In this document: positions 7,265 to 16,309 of the stretch, in pieces | Layout: each line of letters opens with the position of its first letter | Numbering within the stretch: the first letter of the stretch is position 1 | Assembly (NCBI RefSeq): GCF_001570545.1 | Contig: NZ_BBXD01000009.1 | Coordinates: 186,001 to 250,000 of the forward strand | Length of the DNA: 64,000 nucleotides | Direction: 5' to 3' | DNA from: Herbidospora mongoliensis | GTDB taxonomy: Bacteria; Actinomycetota; Actinomycetes; Streptosporangiales; Streptosporangiaceae | Position numbers and translations under genes: made by a program | The notes under the pieces: generated by a model | What the model saw: only the letters and a program-made list of their open reading frames with translations | The model's database searches: none | Told to the model about the DNA's origin: nothing

Positions 7265-9841
7265 ATGAGAGGTCTGCCTAGGCTTGTCGCCTGGGGCACC
7301 GCGTCGGCGGCCATAGCCGCGATGCTGGTCGCCTTACCGGCCAGTCCCGCCTTCGCCGACGTCCTGCTGTCGCAGGGCAAGACGGCCACGTCATCATCCG
7401 CCGAGAACGGCGGGACGCCGGCCTCGGCGGCCGTCGACGGCAACACCGCGACCCGCTGGTCGAGCCTCTACACCAACGACCAGTGGCTGCAGGTCGACCT
7501 CGGGTCGGCGCAGGCGATCAACCGGGTGACCCTGCTCTGGGAGGGCGCCTACGGGAACGCGTACAAGATCCAGGGTTCCAGCAACGGGACCACCTGGACC
7601 GACGTCCAGAACGTCACCGGAGGTGACGGAGGGACCGACACCTACGCGGTGAGCGGGACCTACCGGTATGTCCGGATGCAGGGCGTCACCCGGGCCACCG
7701 GGTGGGGCTACTCGCTGTGGGAGTTCCAGGTCTTCGGGCCGGACGCTCCGGGCGGCGGGACCTGCGGGACGACCAACGCGGCCCTGAACAAGCCCGCCTC
7801 CGCCTCCTCGCTGCAGGGCGCCGGGTTCCCGGCCTCCGCCGCGTTCGACGGCAACAACGCCACCCGCTGGTCGAGCCTGGCGGCCGACCCGCAGTGGGTG
7901 CAGGTGGACCTCGGCACCGCCCAGGACATCTGCAAGATCGACCTGCGCTGGGAAGGGGCCTACGCCTCCGCCTTCCAGCTCCAGTCGTCCACCAACGGCA
8001 CCACCTGGACCACCCTCAAGTCGGTGACCGGGTCGACCGGCGGCGTGCAGTCGCACACCGTGACAGGGAACGGCCGCTACATCAGAGTGAACGGCACAGC
8101 CCGCGCCACCGGCTATGGCTACTCGCTCTGGGAGGTCGCCGTCTACACCGGAAGCGGTCCCGTCGACCCGGGTGACCCGGGCGGCCCGATCACGGGCGGC
8201 GGGGACCTCGGTTCGAATGTCCACGTCTATGACCCGGGCACCCCGACGGCCACGATCCAGAGCCAGCTCGACTCCGTGTTCACGCAGCAGGAGTCGGCGC
8301 AGTTCGGCACCGGGCGCCACGCCTTCCTGTTCAAGCCCGGAACCTACAACGTCAACGCCAAGGTCGGGTTCTACACCTCGATCTACGGCCTCGGGCAGAA
8401 CCCCGGCGACGTGACGATCAACGGCGGCGTCACGGTCGACGCCGGCTGGTTCGGCGGCAACGCCACGCAGAACTTCTGGCGCTCCACCGAGAACCTGTCG
8501 ATCCAGCCGACCGGCGGCACCAACCAGTGGGCCGTGTCGCAGGCCGCGCCGTTCCGGCGCATGTGGATCAAGGGCAACCTGAACCTCGCGCCGACCGGCT
8601 ACGGCTGGGCGTCGGGCGGTTACATCGCCGACAGCCGCGTCGACGGGTCCGTCGGGCCCTACTCGCAGCAGCAGTGGTACACCCGCGACTCCACCATCGG
8701 CAGCTGGACCAACGGCGTGTGGAACATGGTGTTCTCGGGCGTCGTCGGGGCTCCGGCCAACGGCTTCCCCGAGCCCGTCTACACCACGCTGCAGAACACC
8801 CCGATCTCGCGGGAGAAGCCTTATCTGTACGTCGACGGCTCCGGCGCCTACCGCGTCTTCGTGCCCTCGCTCCGCACCAACGCGCGTGGCCAGAGCTGGG
8901 CGAACGGCGCCACCCCCGGCACCTCGCTCCCGCTGACCCAGTTCTACGTGGCCAAGCCCGGCGACTCGGCGGCGCGGATCAACGCGGCGCTGGCCCAAGG
9001 CCTGAACCTGCTGATCACCCCGGGCATCTACCGCCTGACCGCCCCGATCAACGTGAACCGGGCCAACACCGTCGTCCTGGGCCTCGGCCTGGCGACGATC
9101 ATTCCTGAGAACGCCTCGGTCGCCGTCAAGGTCGCCGACGTGGACGGCGTCCGCCTCGCGGGCTTCCTGATCGACGCCGGACCGCAGAAGTCGCCCGTCC
9201 TGATCGAGGTCGGCCCGCCCGGATCCTCGGCCGACCACGCCGCCAACCCGACCACGCTGCAGGACGTCTTCGTCCGCATCGGCGGCGCCTTCGCGGGCAA
9301 CGCCGAGGTCAGCGTGATCGTCAACAGCGACGACGTGATCATCGACCACACCTGGCTGTGGCGCGGCGACCACGGCGAGGGCATCGGCTGGAACGTCAAC
9401 ACGGCCGAGACCGGCCTGATCGTGAACGGTGACGACGTGCTGGCCACCGGCCTGTTCGTCGAGCACTACCGCAAGTACGACGTCGAGTGGTACGGCGAGC
9501 GCGGCCGGACGATCTTCTTCCAGAACGAGAAGGCGTACGACCCGCCGAACCAGGCCGCCTACATGAACGGCACGGTCAAGGGCTGGGCCGCCTACAAGGT
9601 CGGCGACAACGTCCAGGTCCACGAGGGCTGGGGCATGGGCGCCTACGTCTACTTCAACGTCGACCCGACCATCCAGGTCGACCGGGTCTTCGAAGTGCCG
9701 ATCAGACCCACGGTGAAGTTCCACAGCCTGCTGGGCGTCTCGCTGGGCGGCAACGGAATCATCAACCACGTGATCAACACGACCGGCGGACCCGCTCAGG
9801 GCACGGCGACCATCCCCGCCAAGGTGGTCTCGTATCCCTGA
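7265..9841 (+). CDS. Secreted protein with two discoidin (F5/8C) domains and a beta-helix domain
   Basis: 858 residues. A signal peptide ends near residue 31 (LPASPAFA|DV). Two F5/8 type C (CBM32-like) modules follow, ~32-160 and ~170-300. Both show ATRWSSL, W.QVDLG and YGYSLWE/WGYSLWE signatures and are clear tandem duplicates. After a Gly/Pro linker (VDPGDPGGPITGGGD) comes a ~550-residue right-handed beta-helix region with phrases such as GTYNVNAKVGFYTSIYGLG, ADSRVDG, NSDDVIIDHTWLWRGDHG and VNGDDVLATGLFVEHY. Pectate-lyase-like and GH55/GH87-type glucanases have this architecture, and the clustered Asp/His/Glu residues between about 695 and 760 are candidate catalytic groups. The likely job is extracellular polysaccharide binding and cleavage, but I cannot assign a family with certainty. 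It has its own promoter and a strong terminator, so it is monocistronic. Confidence 0.8.
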   Translation: MRGLPRLVAWGTASAAIAAMLVALPASPAFADVLLSQGKTATSSSAENGGTPASAAVDGNTATRWSSLYTNDQWLQVDLGSAQAINRVTLLWEGAYGNAYKIQGSSNGTTWTDVQNVTGGDGGTDTYAVSGTYRYVRMQGVTRATGWGYSLWEFQVFGPDAPGGGTCGTTNAALNKPASASSLQGAGFPASAAFDGNNATRWSSLAADPQWVQVDLGTAQDICKIDLRWEGAYASAFQLQSSTNGTTWTTLKSVTGSTGGVQSHTVTGNGRYIRVNGTARATGYGYSLWEVAVYTGSGPVDPGDPGGPITGGGDLGSNVHVYDPGTPTATIQSQLDSVFTQQESAQFGTGRHAFLFKPGTYNVNAKVGFYTSIYGLGQNPGDVTINGGVTVDAGWFGGNATQNFWRSTENLSIQPTGGTNQWAVSQAAPFRRMWIKGNLNLAPTGYGWASGGYIADSRVDGSVGPYSQQQWYTRDSTIGSWTNGVWNMVFSGVVGAPANGFPEPVYTTLQNTPISREKPYLYVDGSGAYRVFVPSLRTNARGQSWANGATPGTSLPLTQFYVAKPGDSAARINAALAQGLNLLITPGIYRLTAPINVNRANTVVLGLGLATIIPENASVAVKVADVDGVRLAGFLIDAGPQKSPVLIEVGPPGSSADHAANPTTLQDVFVRIGGAFAGNAEVSVIVNSDDVIIDHTWLWRGDHGEGIGWNVNTAETGLIVNGDDVLATGLFVEHYRKYDVEWYGERGRTIFFQNEKAYDPPNQAAYMNGTVKGWAAYKVGDNVQVHEGWGMGAYVYFNVDPTIQVDRVFEVPIRPTVKFHSLLGVSLGGNGIINHVINTTGGPAQGTATIPAKVVSYP

Positions 9842-9851
9842 CCGTAAAGCT

Positions 9852-9893
9852 GAGCCGTGAGTCTCCCGGGCGCCGCCGGGAGGCTCACGGCTC
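9852..9893. terminator. Strong hairpin terminator after the beta-helix gene
   Basis: GAGCCGTGAG (9852-9861) pairs with CTCACGGCTC (9884-9893). The inner CTCCCGG / CCGGGAG arms extend the stem to about 17 bp with a short loop. It starts 10 bp after the stop codon. There is no U-tract, as usual for actinomycete terminators. Confidence 0.8.
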
Positions 9894-9947
9894 CTCCATT
9901 TCTGGCGCGGCTCCATATATGGTGACCTGCACCGGAATGGGGTTTAT

Positions 9948-10967
9948 ATGCCGATCTTCCTCGCGCGGTTGCTGGCCCGGATCAGCACGTGGTGGACGCC
10001 CGTCCTCGTGCTGGCCGTCGTCTACGCGACGAGCTGGCCGCTCATGCTGCTGGCCGAGCCGGGGAGCGACATCACCTCACCGGGAAACTACTGGTGGTAT
10101 TTCGTGGTGACCGCCGCGACCGTGGGATACGGCGACCTGTTCCCCGAGTCGGCGGCCGGCCACGTCGTGGGCGTCTATGTGATCGTCGGCGGCATCGCGG
10201 CCCTGACGTCGCTGTTCACCCGGCTGGCCACCCGGCTCGAACAAACGAGGGGACGGCGCATGCACGGTCAGATCTCGGTGCACCTGTCCGGGCACATCGT
10301 GCTGCTGGGGTACAGCCCGGGGCGTACAGAAACGATGGTGGACGAGCTCTCCGCCGACGGGACGAAAGTGGTCGTCTGCGCCTGGGACGACGTCCAGAAC
10401 CACCCGATGCCGGACAAGGACGTGGAGTTCGTCCGGGGCGACCTGGCCGACGAGAAGACCCTGGAACGAGCCGGCGTCCACCGAGCGCACAGCGTGCTGG
10501 TCGACGCCCGCGACGACAACGAGGCCCTCGCCGTCGCGCTGACCGCCGACCACGTCATCACCACCGCGCATCTGGTGGTGGCGCTGCGCGATCTGTCGCG
10601 GGTCAGGCATGTCCGGTACGTCGGTGAGAAGCTCCGCTGCGTGCAGTGGCACACCCCGCACATGATCACCGAGGAGCTCAAGGACCCCGGGATCAGCGAC
10701 ATCTACGCCCAGCTCATGACCCACGGCGGCGCCGACACCTACTCGGTCCCGCTGACCTTCGGCCCGGTGACGGTCGAACACTGCCAGACCGCCCTGGGCC
10801 GCCACCACGGCGCGACCCTGCTGGCCGCCCGCGACGGCACGACGCTGCTGGTCAACCCGCCCTGGCACACCGAACTGCGCCGGGGAACGGTCCTGTACTA
10901 CATGGGCTCGACCCGGCTCAGCCCGGCCCAGCTGGCGGCGACTCTTGGAGCTCCGGCCAGTCGATGA
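9948..10967 (+). CDS. Two-TM potassium channel with cytoplasmic RCK (TrkA-N) domain
   Basis: 339 residues. TM1 is VLVLAVVYATSWPLMLL, then a pore helix and the K+ selectivity filter TVGYGD (residues ~61-66), then TM2 VVGVYVIVGGIAALTSLF. This is the minimal KcsA/MthK-type pore. The cytoplasmic part starts with a Rossmann RCK domain (HIVLLGYSPGRTETMVDEL, Asp-containing second strand, VRGDLADEKTLERAGVHRAHS), normally a ligand-gated ring that opens the pore. A C-terminal beta-rich part resembles TrkA-C. The family conducts K+ for volume or voltage control. The gene's last 50 bp overlap the convergent Uma2 gene. The ATG lies a few bases after a GGGG sequence. Confidence 0.92.
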   Translation: MPIFLARLLARISTWWTPVLVLAVVYATSWPLMLLAEPGSDITSPGNYWWYFVVTAATVGYGDLFPESAAGHVVGVYVIVGGIAALTSLFTRLATRLEQTRGRRMHGQISVHLSGHIVLLGYSPGRTETMVDELSADGTKVVVCAWDDVQNHPMPDKDVEFVRGDLADEKTLERAGVHRAHSVLVDARDDNEALAVALTADHVITTAHLVVALRDLSRVRHVRYVGEKLRCVQWHTPHMITEELKDPGISDIYAQLMTHGGADTYSVPLTFGPVTVEHCQTALGRHHGATLLAARDGTTLLVNPPWHTELRRGTVLYYMGSTRLSPAQLAATLGAPASR

Positions 10968-11538
10968 CCATCGCGATCGGCGTGCTGACCTCCGGGGCGC
11001 CGCCCTCGTCCCGCATGAGCGTGCCGATGTGCCGGTACGTCATGGTCGCCGGATCCAGCCGATAGCGCTCGACCAGGGCGATCCCGCCGGAGTCGAGCCG
11101 CACGATCCAGTGGTGCAGGATCCCGGCCCGCGCGTATTCGGCGTGTTTGCCGACCGTGTCGGTGGTCTCCGACCCTGCCTCGACGATCTCCGCGACCAGC
11201 ACCACGTCGACGGGCCGCAGGGGTTCTTCCCCGTCGAGGCAGCGGAAGAGCACGACGTCGGGCCGCCGCACGTGCAGCGGCACGTCCCGCAGCCGCACAT
11301 CCAGAGAGTTGGCCACGGTCAGACAGCCGTAGCCCCGGTTCATCGCCTCGCGGGCGTGTTTCTCCAGGAGGTCGGCCAAATGCCGCCCCACGATCTGGTG
11401 CCGCCGGTCGGGTCCCGGGCGGTGCACCACGTAACCGTCGACGACTTCGATCCGAAGATCCTCGGGCAGTAGCGCGTATTCCTCAACCGTCAGCGGATGG
11501 GGCTGGGAGCTGAGCGCGTGAAACCAGGCATCTGGCAC
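10918..11538 (-). CDS. Uma2 family (DUF820) restriction-endonuclease-fold protein
   Basis: 206 residues. The PD-(D/E)xK-like core is visible: an N-terminal LTVEEYALLPEDLRIEVVDGYVV, the catalytic Asp in RRPDVVLF, then LVAEIVEAGSETTDTVGKH with Glu and Lys, then EYARAGILHHWIV. Uma2 proteins are abundant in cyanobacteria and actinomycetes; their nuclease role is predicted, and the cellular role is unknown. The GTG start is four bases past the end of gpgS. A TATCCT hexamer ends six bases before it, inside gpgS, so it can be made as a leaderless transcript as well as from gpgS read-through. The 3' end overlaps the potassium-channel gene. Confidence 0.8.
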   Translation of the reverse strand: MPDAWFHALSSQPHPLTVEEYALLPEDLRIEVVDGYVVHRPGPDRRHQIVGRHLADLLEKHAREAMNRGYGCLTVANSLDVRLRDVPLHVRRPDVVLFRCLDGEEPLRPVDVVLVAEIVEAGSETTDTVGKHAEYARAGILHHWIVRLDSGGIALVERYRLDPATMTYRHIGTLMRDEGGAPEVSTPIAMVIDWPELQESPPAGPG

Positions 11539-11542
11539 CAGC

Positions 11543-12457
11543 TCAGGATAGAACGCTCACCATCGGAGGTCTCTGGGCGACGGAGACATCGTGTTCGACC
11601 GGCTCGTGCCCCGAAGGAGAGCGCCGGAACTGGGTCAGCCGCAGCTGGCTGCTCCCCAGCGGCACCCCGGTCAGCCGTGACCAGGCGGTCTGCATGATCT
11701 GCGCGGCCATCCCGCCGAGAGCCTCGGTCGACTGGTGGGAGTGCACCCGGCGGCCGAGATCGACCTGGGCGAGCGCGTCGAGGCCGCACAGATCCAGCAG
11801 GTCGATGAGCAGGCCCAGCTCGACGCCGTAGCCGGTGACGAAGGGCACCCGTTCCAGGGCGGTGCGGCGGCCGGCGTACTCCCCCGACAGCGGCTGGACG
11901 AAGCCGGCCAGTTCGGGCCAGTGCAGGTTGATGAGGGGGCGGGCGACCAGTTCGGTCACCCGGCCGCCGCCGGTCTGCTCGGCGCCGAAGGGGCGGTCGT
12001 AGCAGCCCTTCACGTACGCCACCGTCGGGTCGGTCAGCAACGGCCCCAGCAGGCCGGTCACGAAGGAGGTCTCGAACTCGCGCAGGTCGGAGTCGATGAA
12101 GACCAGCAGGTCGCCGCTGGTGACCGCGAGCGACTTCCAGAGGGCCTCGCCCTTGCCGTCGAGCGGTTTGAGGTCGGGCAGGATCTCGTCCTGGGCGATC
12201 ACGGTCGCGCCCGCCCGCGAGGCCACGGCGGCGGTGTCGTCGGTCGACCGGGAGTCGATCACCACGAGTTCGTCGACCAGACCCGCCAAGTCGCGCCGGA
12301 TCGCGGCGACGATCTCGCCGACGGTCTCCCGCTCGTCCCTGGCCGGGAGGACGACGCTGATCGTCGTGGCCCCCTTGGCCGCGAGCAGCGCCGGAAGGGG
12401 CCAGTCGGACGCGGACGACGACCGGCCGCCCGACCACGCCAGCACCTCAGGCAGCAC
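11543..12457 (-). CDS. gpgS: Glucosyl-3-phosphoglycerate synthase
   Basis: 304 residues, family GT81 (GT2-like fold). The enzyme transfers glucose from an NDP-glucose to 3-phosphoglycerate to make glucosyl-3-phosphoglycerate, the first step to glucosylglycerate and, in mycobacteria, to methylglucose lipopolysaccharide primers. Seen here: TISVVLPARDERETVGEIV, the metal-binding DSD in FIDSDLREFE, KGCYDRPFG, and FVTGYGVELGLLIDLLDLCG. The late His/Arg-rich segment RRVHSHQSTEALGGMAAQI is also characteristic. The start is GTG with a GGGAGG-like sequence about 10 bases upstream. In mycobacteria gpgS is next to folP2; here folP2 lies about 22 kb away in the same window. Confidence 0.9.
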   Translation of the reverse strand: MLPEVLAWSGGRSSSASDWPLPALLAAKGATTISVVLPARDERETVGEIVAAIRRDLAGLVDELVVIDSRSTDDTAAVASRAGATVIAQDEILPDLKPLDGKGEALWKSLAVTSGDLLVFIDSDLREFETSFVTGLLGPLLTDPTVAYVKGCYDRPFGAEQTGGGRVTELVARPLINLHWPELAGFVQPLSGEYAGRRTALERVPFVTGYGVELGLLIDLLDLCGLDALAQVDLGRRVHSHQSTEALGGMAAQIMQTAWSRLTGVPLGSSQLRLTQFRRSPSGHEPVEHDVSVAQRPPMVSVLS

Positions 12458-12512
12458 GCCCGCCCTCCCCCCTGAACGTCACGGACACACCTTATGGGGT
12501 GGCGTGACCGTT

Positions 12513-13982
12513 CTAATCGGCGGCGTGGCGTTCGAGGAAGGTGTACACGTCGACCTCGTCGACGCCGGGGAACGAACCGGGCGGGAGCGCCGCCAGGACG
12601 TGGGAGTTCGCCCGCGCCGATGGGAAGGCGAACCCCTCCCAGCGCTGGGCCAGCTCGGCCGGGGGGCGGCGGCAGCAGTCGCCGTTGGGGCAGTTCGACT
12701 TGGTCCGCCGGGTGGTCTCGCGGCCCCGGAACCAGCGCGACTCCCGGAACGGCACGCCCAGCGTGATCGCGAAGTCCTTCTCGTGGGACGGGTCGACGTG
12801 GGCCATGCAGAAGTGGGTGCCGGTGGGGCTGTCGCTGTACTGGTGGTAGACCGAGTAGCGATCGGGCGACCGGAACACCTGGCGTCCCGACCACTGCTGG
12901 CAGAGCCGCTGGCCCTCGATCGCGCCCTGCTCGTCGGCGGGGAAGACGATCCCGTCGTTCTCGTACGCCTTGTAGATGATCCCCCCGGCGTCGTTGCGCA
13001 CGAAGTGGCAGACGAGGTCGAGGTGGTGCGTGGCCAGGTTGGTGAAGCGGTGGGCGGCCATCTCGTAGGAGACGGCGAACACGTCGCGCAGATCCTCGAC
13101 CGACAGGGCGCGGTCGCGCTTGGCCTCCAGCAGGAAGGGGGCGGCCGCCGCCTCGGGGACCAGCACGGCCGCGGCGAAGTAGTTGGCCTCCACGCGCTGG
13201 CGGAGGAAGTCGGCGAAGTCGCGCGGCTTGTGGTGGCCCAGCGCGATGTGGCCGATGGTCTGGAGCAGGATCGTGCGCGGGGTGTGCATGCCGAGCTGCT
13301 CGTGCTTGAGGTAGATGCGGTGGTTGCGCAGGTCGGTCACCGAGCGGGCCGAACGCGGCAGGTCGGGGGCGGTGTGCACGGTGAAGCCGTAGTGAGCGAC
13401 CAGCGCCTGGATCGTGCTCTGGGAGAGGGCGCCGCTGCGGTAGCCGACCGCGAGCAGGGCCTCGGCGGCGGCGCGCTCGATCTCCTCGAAGTAGTTCCCG
13501 GCCTCGCGCTGCTTGCGGCGCAGCTCGGCGTTGGCGGCCCGCGCCTCTTCCGGGGTGGCGGTGCCCTTGGCCTGGCGGGCCTTGAGTTCGTCGTACAGAC
13601 CGAGGATGTGTTCCAGCACGTCGTTCGGCACGCGGGCGGAGACCTTGAGCCTGGCCAGGCCGAGCGAGGTGTAGAGGGGGTCGCGCTGGGCCTCCTCCAG
13701 GGCGATCTCCAGCTGGGCGCGGCGGTTGGGGGCCTGCCTGCGCAGCAGCTCCTCGACCGGGACGCCCAGCGCCGCGGCGAGTGACTTCAGCAGCGACAGC
13801 TTGGGTTCCCGCTTGCCGTTCTCCAGCAGGGACAGCTGGCTGGGGGCGCGCCCGACCCGCTCGCCGAGGTCGGAGAGCGTGAGGCCGCGCTGGCGGCGGA
13901 GGTGCTTGAGGCGCTGCCCGAACGCGAGCAGGTCGATCTCCTGCGTCAAAGACAGCGGTTCTTCGCTGAGTACGGAGGGCAT
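12513..13982 (-). CDS. ramB: RamB-type regulator of acetate/glyoxylate metabolism
   Basis: 489 residues, the length of RamB/Rv0465c-type regulators. The N-terminal XRE helix-turn-helix (FGQRLKHLRRQRGLTLSDLG ... QLSLLENGKREP) is followed by a long helical middle part. An ImmA/IrrE-type peptidase-like domain follows, with HxxxH in TIGHIALGHHKP preceding EANYFAAAVLVP. The C-terminal DUF2083-like region has several Cys (HFCMAHVDPSHEKDF, KSNCPNGDCC) that could bind a metal or sense redox. RamB represses isocitrate lyase and related genes in corynebacteria and mycobacteria. Here it is divergent from aceA with a 245-bp spacer, which strongly supports the name and suggests both promoters are controlled from that spacer. 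Confidence 0.85.
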   Translation of the reverse strand: MPSVLSEEPLSLTQEIDLLAFGQRLKHLRRQRGLTLSDLGERVGRAPSQLSLLENGKREPKLSLLKSLAAALGVPVEELLRRQAPNRRAQLEIALEEAQRDPLYTSLGLARLKVSARVPNDVLEHILGLYDELKARQAKGTATPEEARAANAELRRKQREAGNYFEEIERAAAEALLAVGYRSGALSQSTIQALVAHYGFTVHTAPDLPRSARSVTDLRNHRIYLKHEQLGMHTPRTILLQTIGHIALGHHKPRDFADFLRQRVEANYFAAAVLVPEAAAAPFLLEAKRDRALSVEDLRDVFAVSYEMAAHRFTNLATHHLDLVCHFVRNDAGGIIYKAYENDGIVFPADEQGAIEGQRLCQQWSGRQVFRSPDRYSVYHQYSDSPTGTHFCMAHVDPSHEKDFAITLGVPFRESRWFRGRETTRRTKSNCPNGDCCRRPPAELAQRWEGFAFPSARANSHVLAALPPGSFPGVDEVDVYTFLERHAAD

Positions 13983-14041
13983 CTCTTCAGAATAAGCGGA
14001 ATTTCAGGACATCTTCCAGGCCCAGTGACTCAGCTCACATC

Positions 14042-14060
14042 GATTGGTCTAGTCCAAATC
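14042..14060. promoter_or_regulatory. DasR-like (GntR) site in the ramB-aceA spacer
   Basis: The sequence TTGG-TCTAGT-CCAA, flanked by GA and ATC, is a near-palindrome. It matches 12 of 16 positions of the DasR-responsive-element consensus ACTGGTCTAGACCACT as I recall it. It lies 59 bp before the ramB start and about 170 bp before aceA. If used, it would link isocitrate lyase to N-acetylglucosamine or another GntR-sensed signal. A TTGACA hexamer at 14158-14163 is a candidate -35 for aceA. Confidence 0.4.
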
Positions 14061-14227
14061 AAAAATTCCACGTTTCTTCTCGCGTCAATACGGGCACGAA
14101 TTTCCGTCCTCGCGAAGATTTGGCCATATTTCTAGACATCTCGACTTGTCGTATCTCTTGACATCAACACAAACTCGTACCAAGCACCCCAGGTGACGAC
14201 CCAACGCAACAAGGGAGTGACCGGAAG

Positions 14228-15514
14228 ATGATGTCGGAACGCCTCAGGTCAGCCGCTGCCGAGCTGCGTCATGACTGGGACACCAATCCCCGGTGGTCCA
14301 GCATCGACCGCACCTACACCCCAGACGACGTCGTGCGGCTGCGCGGTTCCGTCCAGGAGCAGTACACCCTCGCCCGGCTCGGCGCCAAGCGCCTCTGGGA
14401 CCTCCTACACACCGAGGACTACGTCAACGCCCTCGGCGCCCTCACGGGCAACCAGGCGGTCCAGCAGGTCAGGGCCGGCCTCAACGCGATCTACCTGTCG
14501 GGCTGGCAGGTCGCCGCCGACGCCAACCTCGGCGGCCACACCTACCCCGACCAGAGCCTCTACCCCGCCAACTCGGTGCCCGCCGTGGTCCGGCGGATCA
14601 ACAACGCGCTGCTGCGGGCCGACCAGATCACCTGGGCCGAAGGCGACGACAACGCGCCCCACTGGATGGCGCCCATCATCGCCGACGCCGAGGCCGGGTT
14701 CGGCGGCGTGCTCAACGCCTTCGAGCTGATGAAGGGCATGATCGCCGCCGGCGCGGCAGGCGTGCACTGGGAAGACCAGCTCGCCTCCGAGAAGAAGTGC
14801 GGCCACCTCGGCGGGAAGGTCCTGATCCCGACCTCCCAGCACGTCAAGACGCTCAACGCGGCGCGCCTGGCGGCCGACGTGTGCGGCGTCTCCACTCTGG
14901 TCATCGCGCGGACCGACGCCCAGGCCGCGACCCTGCTGACCAGCGACGTCGACGAGCGCGACCAGGCCTACACCACAGGGGAACGTTCCGCCGAGGGCTT
15001 CTACCACGTGCGCAACGGCGTCGAGCCGTGCATCGCGCGGGGGCTCGCCTACGCGCCGTACAGCGACCTGCTGTGGATGGAGACGGCCACGCCGGACCTG
15101 GACGTCGCCCGCCGGTTCGCCGAGGCGATCAAGGACCGCTATCCGGACCAGATGCTCGCCTACAACTGCTCGCCGTCGTTCAACTGGCGCAAGCATCTGG
15201 ACGACTCCACGATCGCCAAGTTCCAGCGCGAGCTCGGCCACATGGGGTACAAGTTCCAGTTCATCACCCTGGCCGGGTTCCACTCGCTGAACTACGGCAT
15301 GTTCGACCTGGCCAAGGGCTACGCCGAAGAGGGCATGACGGCCTATGTGGAGCTCCAGGAAGCGGAGTTCGCCGCCGAGAAGCGCGGCTACACCGCCACC
15401 AAGCACCAGCGCGAGGTCGGCACCGGCTACTTCGACCTGGTCAGCACGGCCATCTCACCGGACTCCTCGACCACCGCGCTGCGCGGGTCGACCGAGGAGG
15501 ACCAGTTCCACTAG
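14228..15514 (+). CDS. aceA: Isocitrate lyase
   Basis: 428 residues, the short bacterial class. The enzyme cleaves isocitrate to glyoxylate and succinate, the entry step of the glyoxylate bypass, needed for growth on acetate or fatty acids. The diagnostic active-site loop [13 protein letters not shown] is present with the catalytic Cys. [41 protein letters not shown] and the C-terminal [17 protein letters not shown] are also conserved. GGGAG lies about 10 bases before the ATG at 14228; the adjacent ATG at 14231 is an alternative. No malate synthase gene is present in the window. Regulation is expected from the divergent RamB. Confidence 0.95.
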   Translation: MMSERLRSAAAELRHDWDTNPRWSSIDRTYTPDDVVRLRGSVQEQYTLARLGAKRLWDLLHTEDYVNALGALTGNQAVQQVRAGLNAIYLSGWQVAADANLGGHTYPDQSLYPANSVPAVVRRINNALLRADQITWAEGDDNAPHWMAPIIADAEAGFGGVLNAFELMKGMIAAGAAGVHWEDQLASEKKCGHLGGKVLIPTSQHVKTLNAARLAADVCGVSTLVIARTDAQAATLLTSDVDERDQAYTTGERSAEGFYHVRNGVEPCIARGLAYAPYSDLLWMETATPDLDVARRFAEAIKDRYPDQMLAYNCSPSFNWRKHLDDSTIAKFQRELGHMGYKFQFITLAGFHSLNYGMFDLAKGYAEEGMTAYVELQEAEFAAEKRGYTATKHQREVGTGYFDLVSTAISPDSSTTALRGSTEEDQFH

Positions 15515-15607
15515 AAGCCCGGCCCCGCCGCCGCCGCAGGTCACCCTCGAAGGATCTGACGTCTCAGCGACGGCGGGGTCGCACCACCGGGCACTAGGCT
15601 CCGGCAC

Positions 15608-16309
15608 GTGATCGAGAAGTTACTCGCACTCGCCGTGCTCGCCGCCGTGACGGCCTGTGGGCAGGAGCCCCCTCCCACCGCTCAAGCGGTGGCACCGTCA
15701 CCGGCGGCCGCGCCGAGCCACCCCAACGTGGTCATGCTCCTCGCCACCGCCGCCGGGTGCAAGAAGAGGACCGAAGGGACGGGGTTCGTCTACGCGCCCG
15801 AACGGGTCATGACGGTGGCCCACGCGGTGGCGGGAAGCACCGCCCCGATCACAGTGACCGGGTCTGACGGCAGGCACCACGAGGGCACCGTGGTCGTCTT
15901 CGACCCCGACCGTGACGTCGCCGTGTTACGGGTGCCGGGGCTGACGGCCCGGCCGCTGAGGTTCGCTCCCGCCGACGACGGCGACGACTTCACCTTCGCC
16001 GGTTACCAGAAGGGCGGGCACTTCACCGAGAGGCCGGGCAGGGTCGACCGTGTCACCCCGGCGGTGAGCAACGACATCTACCACAAGCACGAGGTGGAGC
16101 GCGAGGTGCTCGTCGTGCTGGCCAAGGTCGAGCCGGGTCTCGCGGGAGCGCCGATGCTTGGTTCCGGCGGAATGGTCACCGGCATGGTCTACGCCGCTGA
16201 CACCGGTAATCCCGTCAAAGGCTACGCGCTCAGCGCGAAGGAGCTCGGCCGCCCGGCCGAGCAGGGCCGGACCGCCACCGAGCCCGTGTCGACCCAGGAG
16301 TGCGACTGA
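15608..16309 (+). CDS. Trypsin-fold lipoprotein with the catalytic serine replaced (pseudoprotease)
   Basis: 233 residues. The signal peptide ends in a lipobox VTAC (Cys17), so the protein should be lipid-anchored outside the cell. The fold matches the MarP/HtrA-like S1 protease core: GTGFVYAPERVMTVAHAVAG with His72, and DRDVAVLRV with Asp103. A C-terminal half, VEPGLAGAPML followed by GMVYA and KGYALSAKEL, aligns with the GNSGGP serine loop. At that loop the residues are Gly-Leu-Ala-Gly-Ala-Pro (177-182), so the nucleophile Ser is Ala179. The protein should bind but not cut peptides. The GTG start is seven bases after a TAGGCT -10-like hexamer, so it is probably leaderless. The stop abuts that of the convergent Ser/Thr kinase. 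Confidence 0.8.
   Translation: MIEKLLALAVLAAVTACGQEPPPTAQAVAPSPAAAPSHPNVVMLLATAAGCKKRTEGTGFVYAPERVMTVAHAVAGSTAPITVTGSDGRHHEGTVVVFDPDRDVAVLRVPGLTARPLRFAPADDGDDFTFAGYQKGGHFTERPGRVDRVTPAVSNDIYHKHEVEREVLVVLAKVEPGLAGAPMLGSGGMVTGMVYAADTGNPVKGYALSAKELGRPAEQGRTATEPVSTQECD

Noticed and set aside
7394-9916. 840-residue open frame opposite the beta-helix gene
   Set aside because: GC-rich codon bias of the real gene leaves its complement open. The translation is Val/Gly/Arg-rich with no domain and covers a signal-peptide protein with clear homology.
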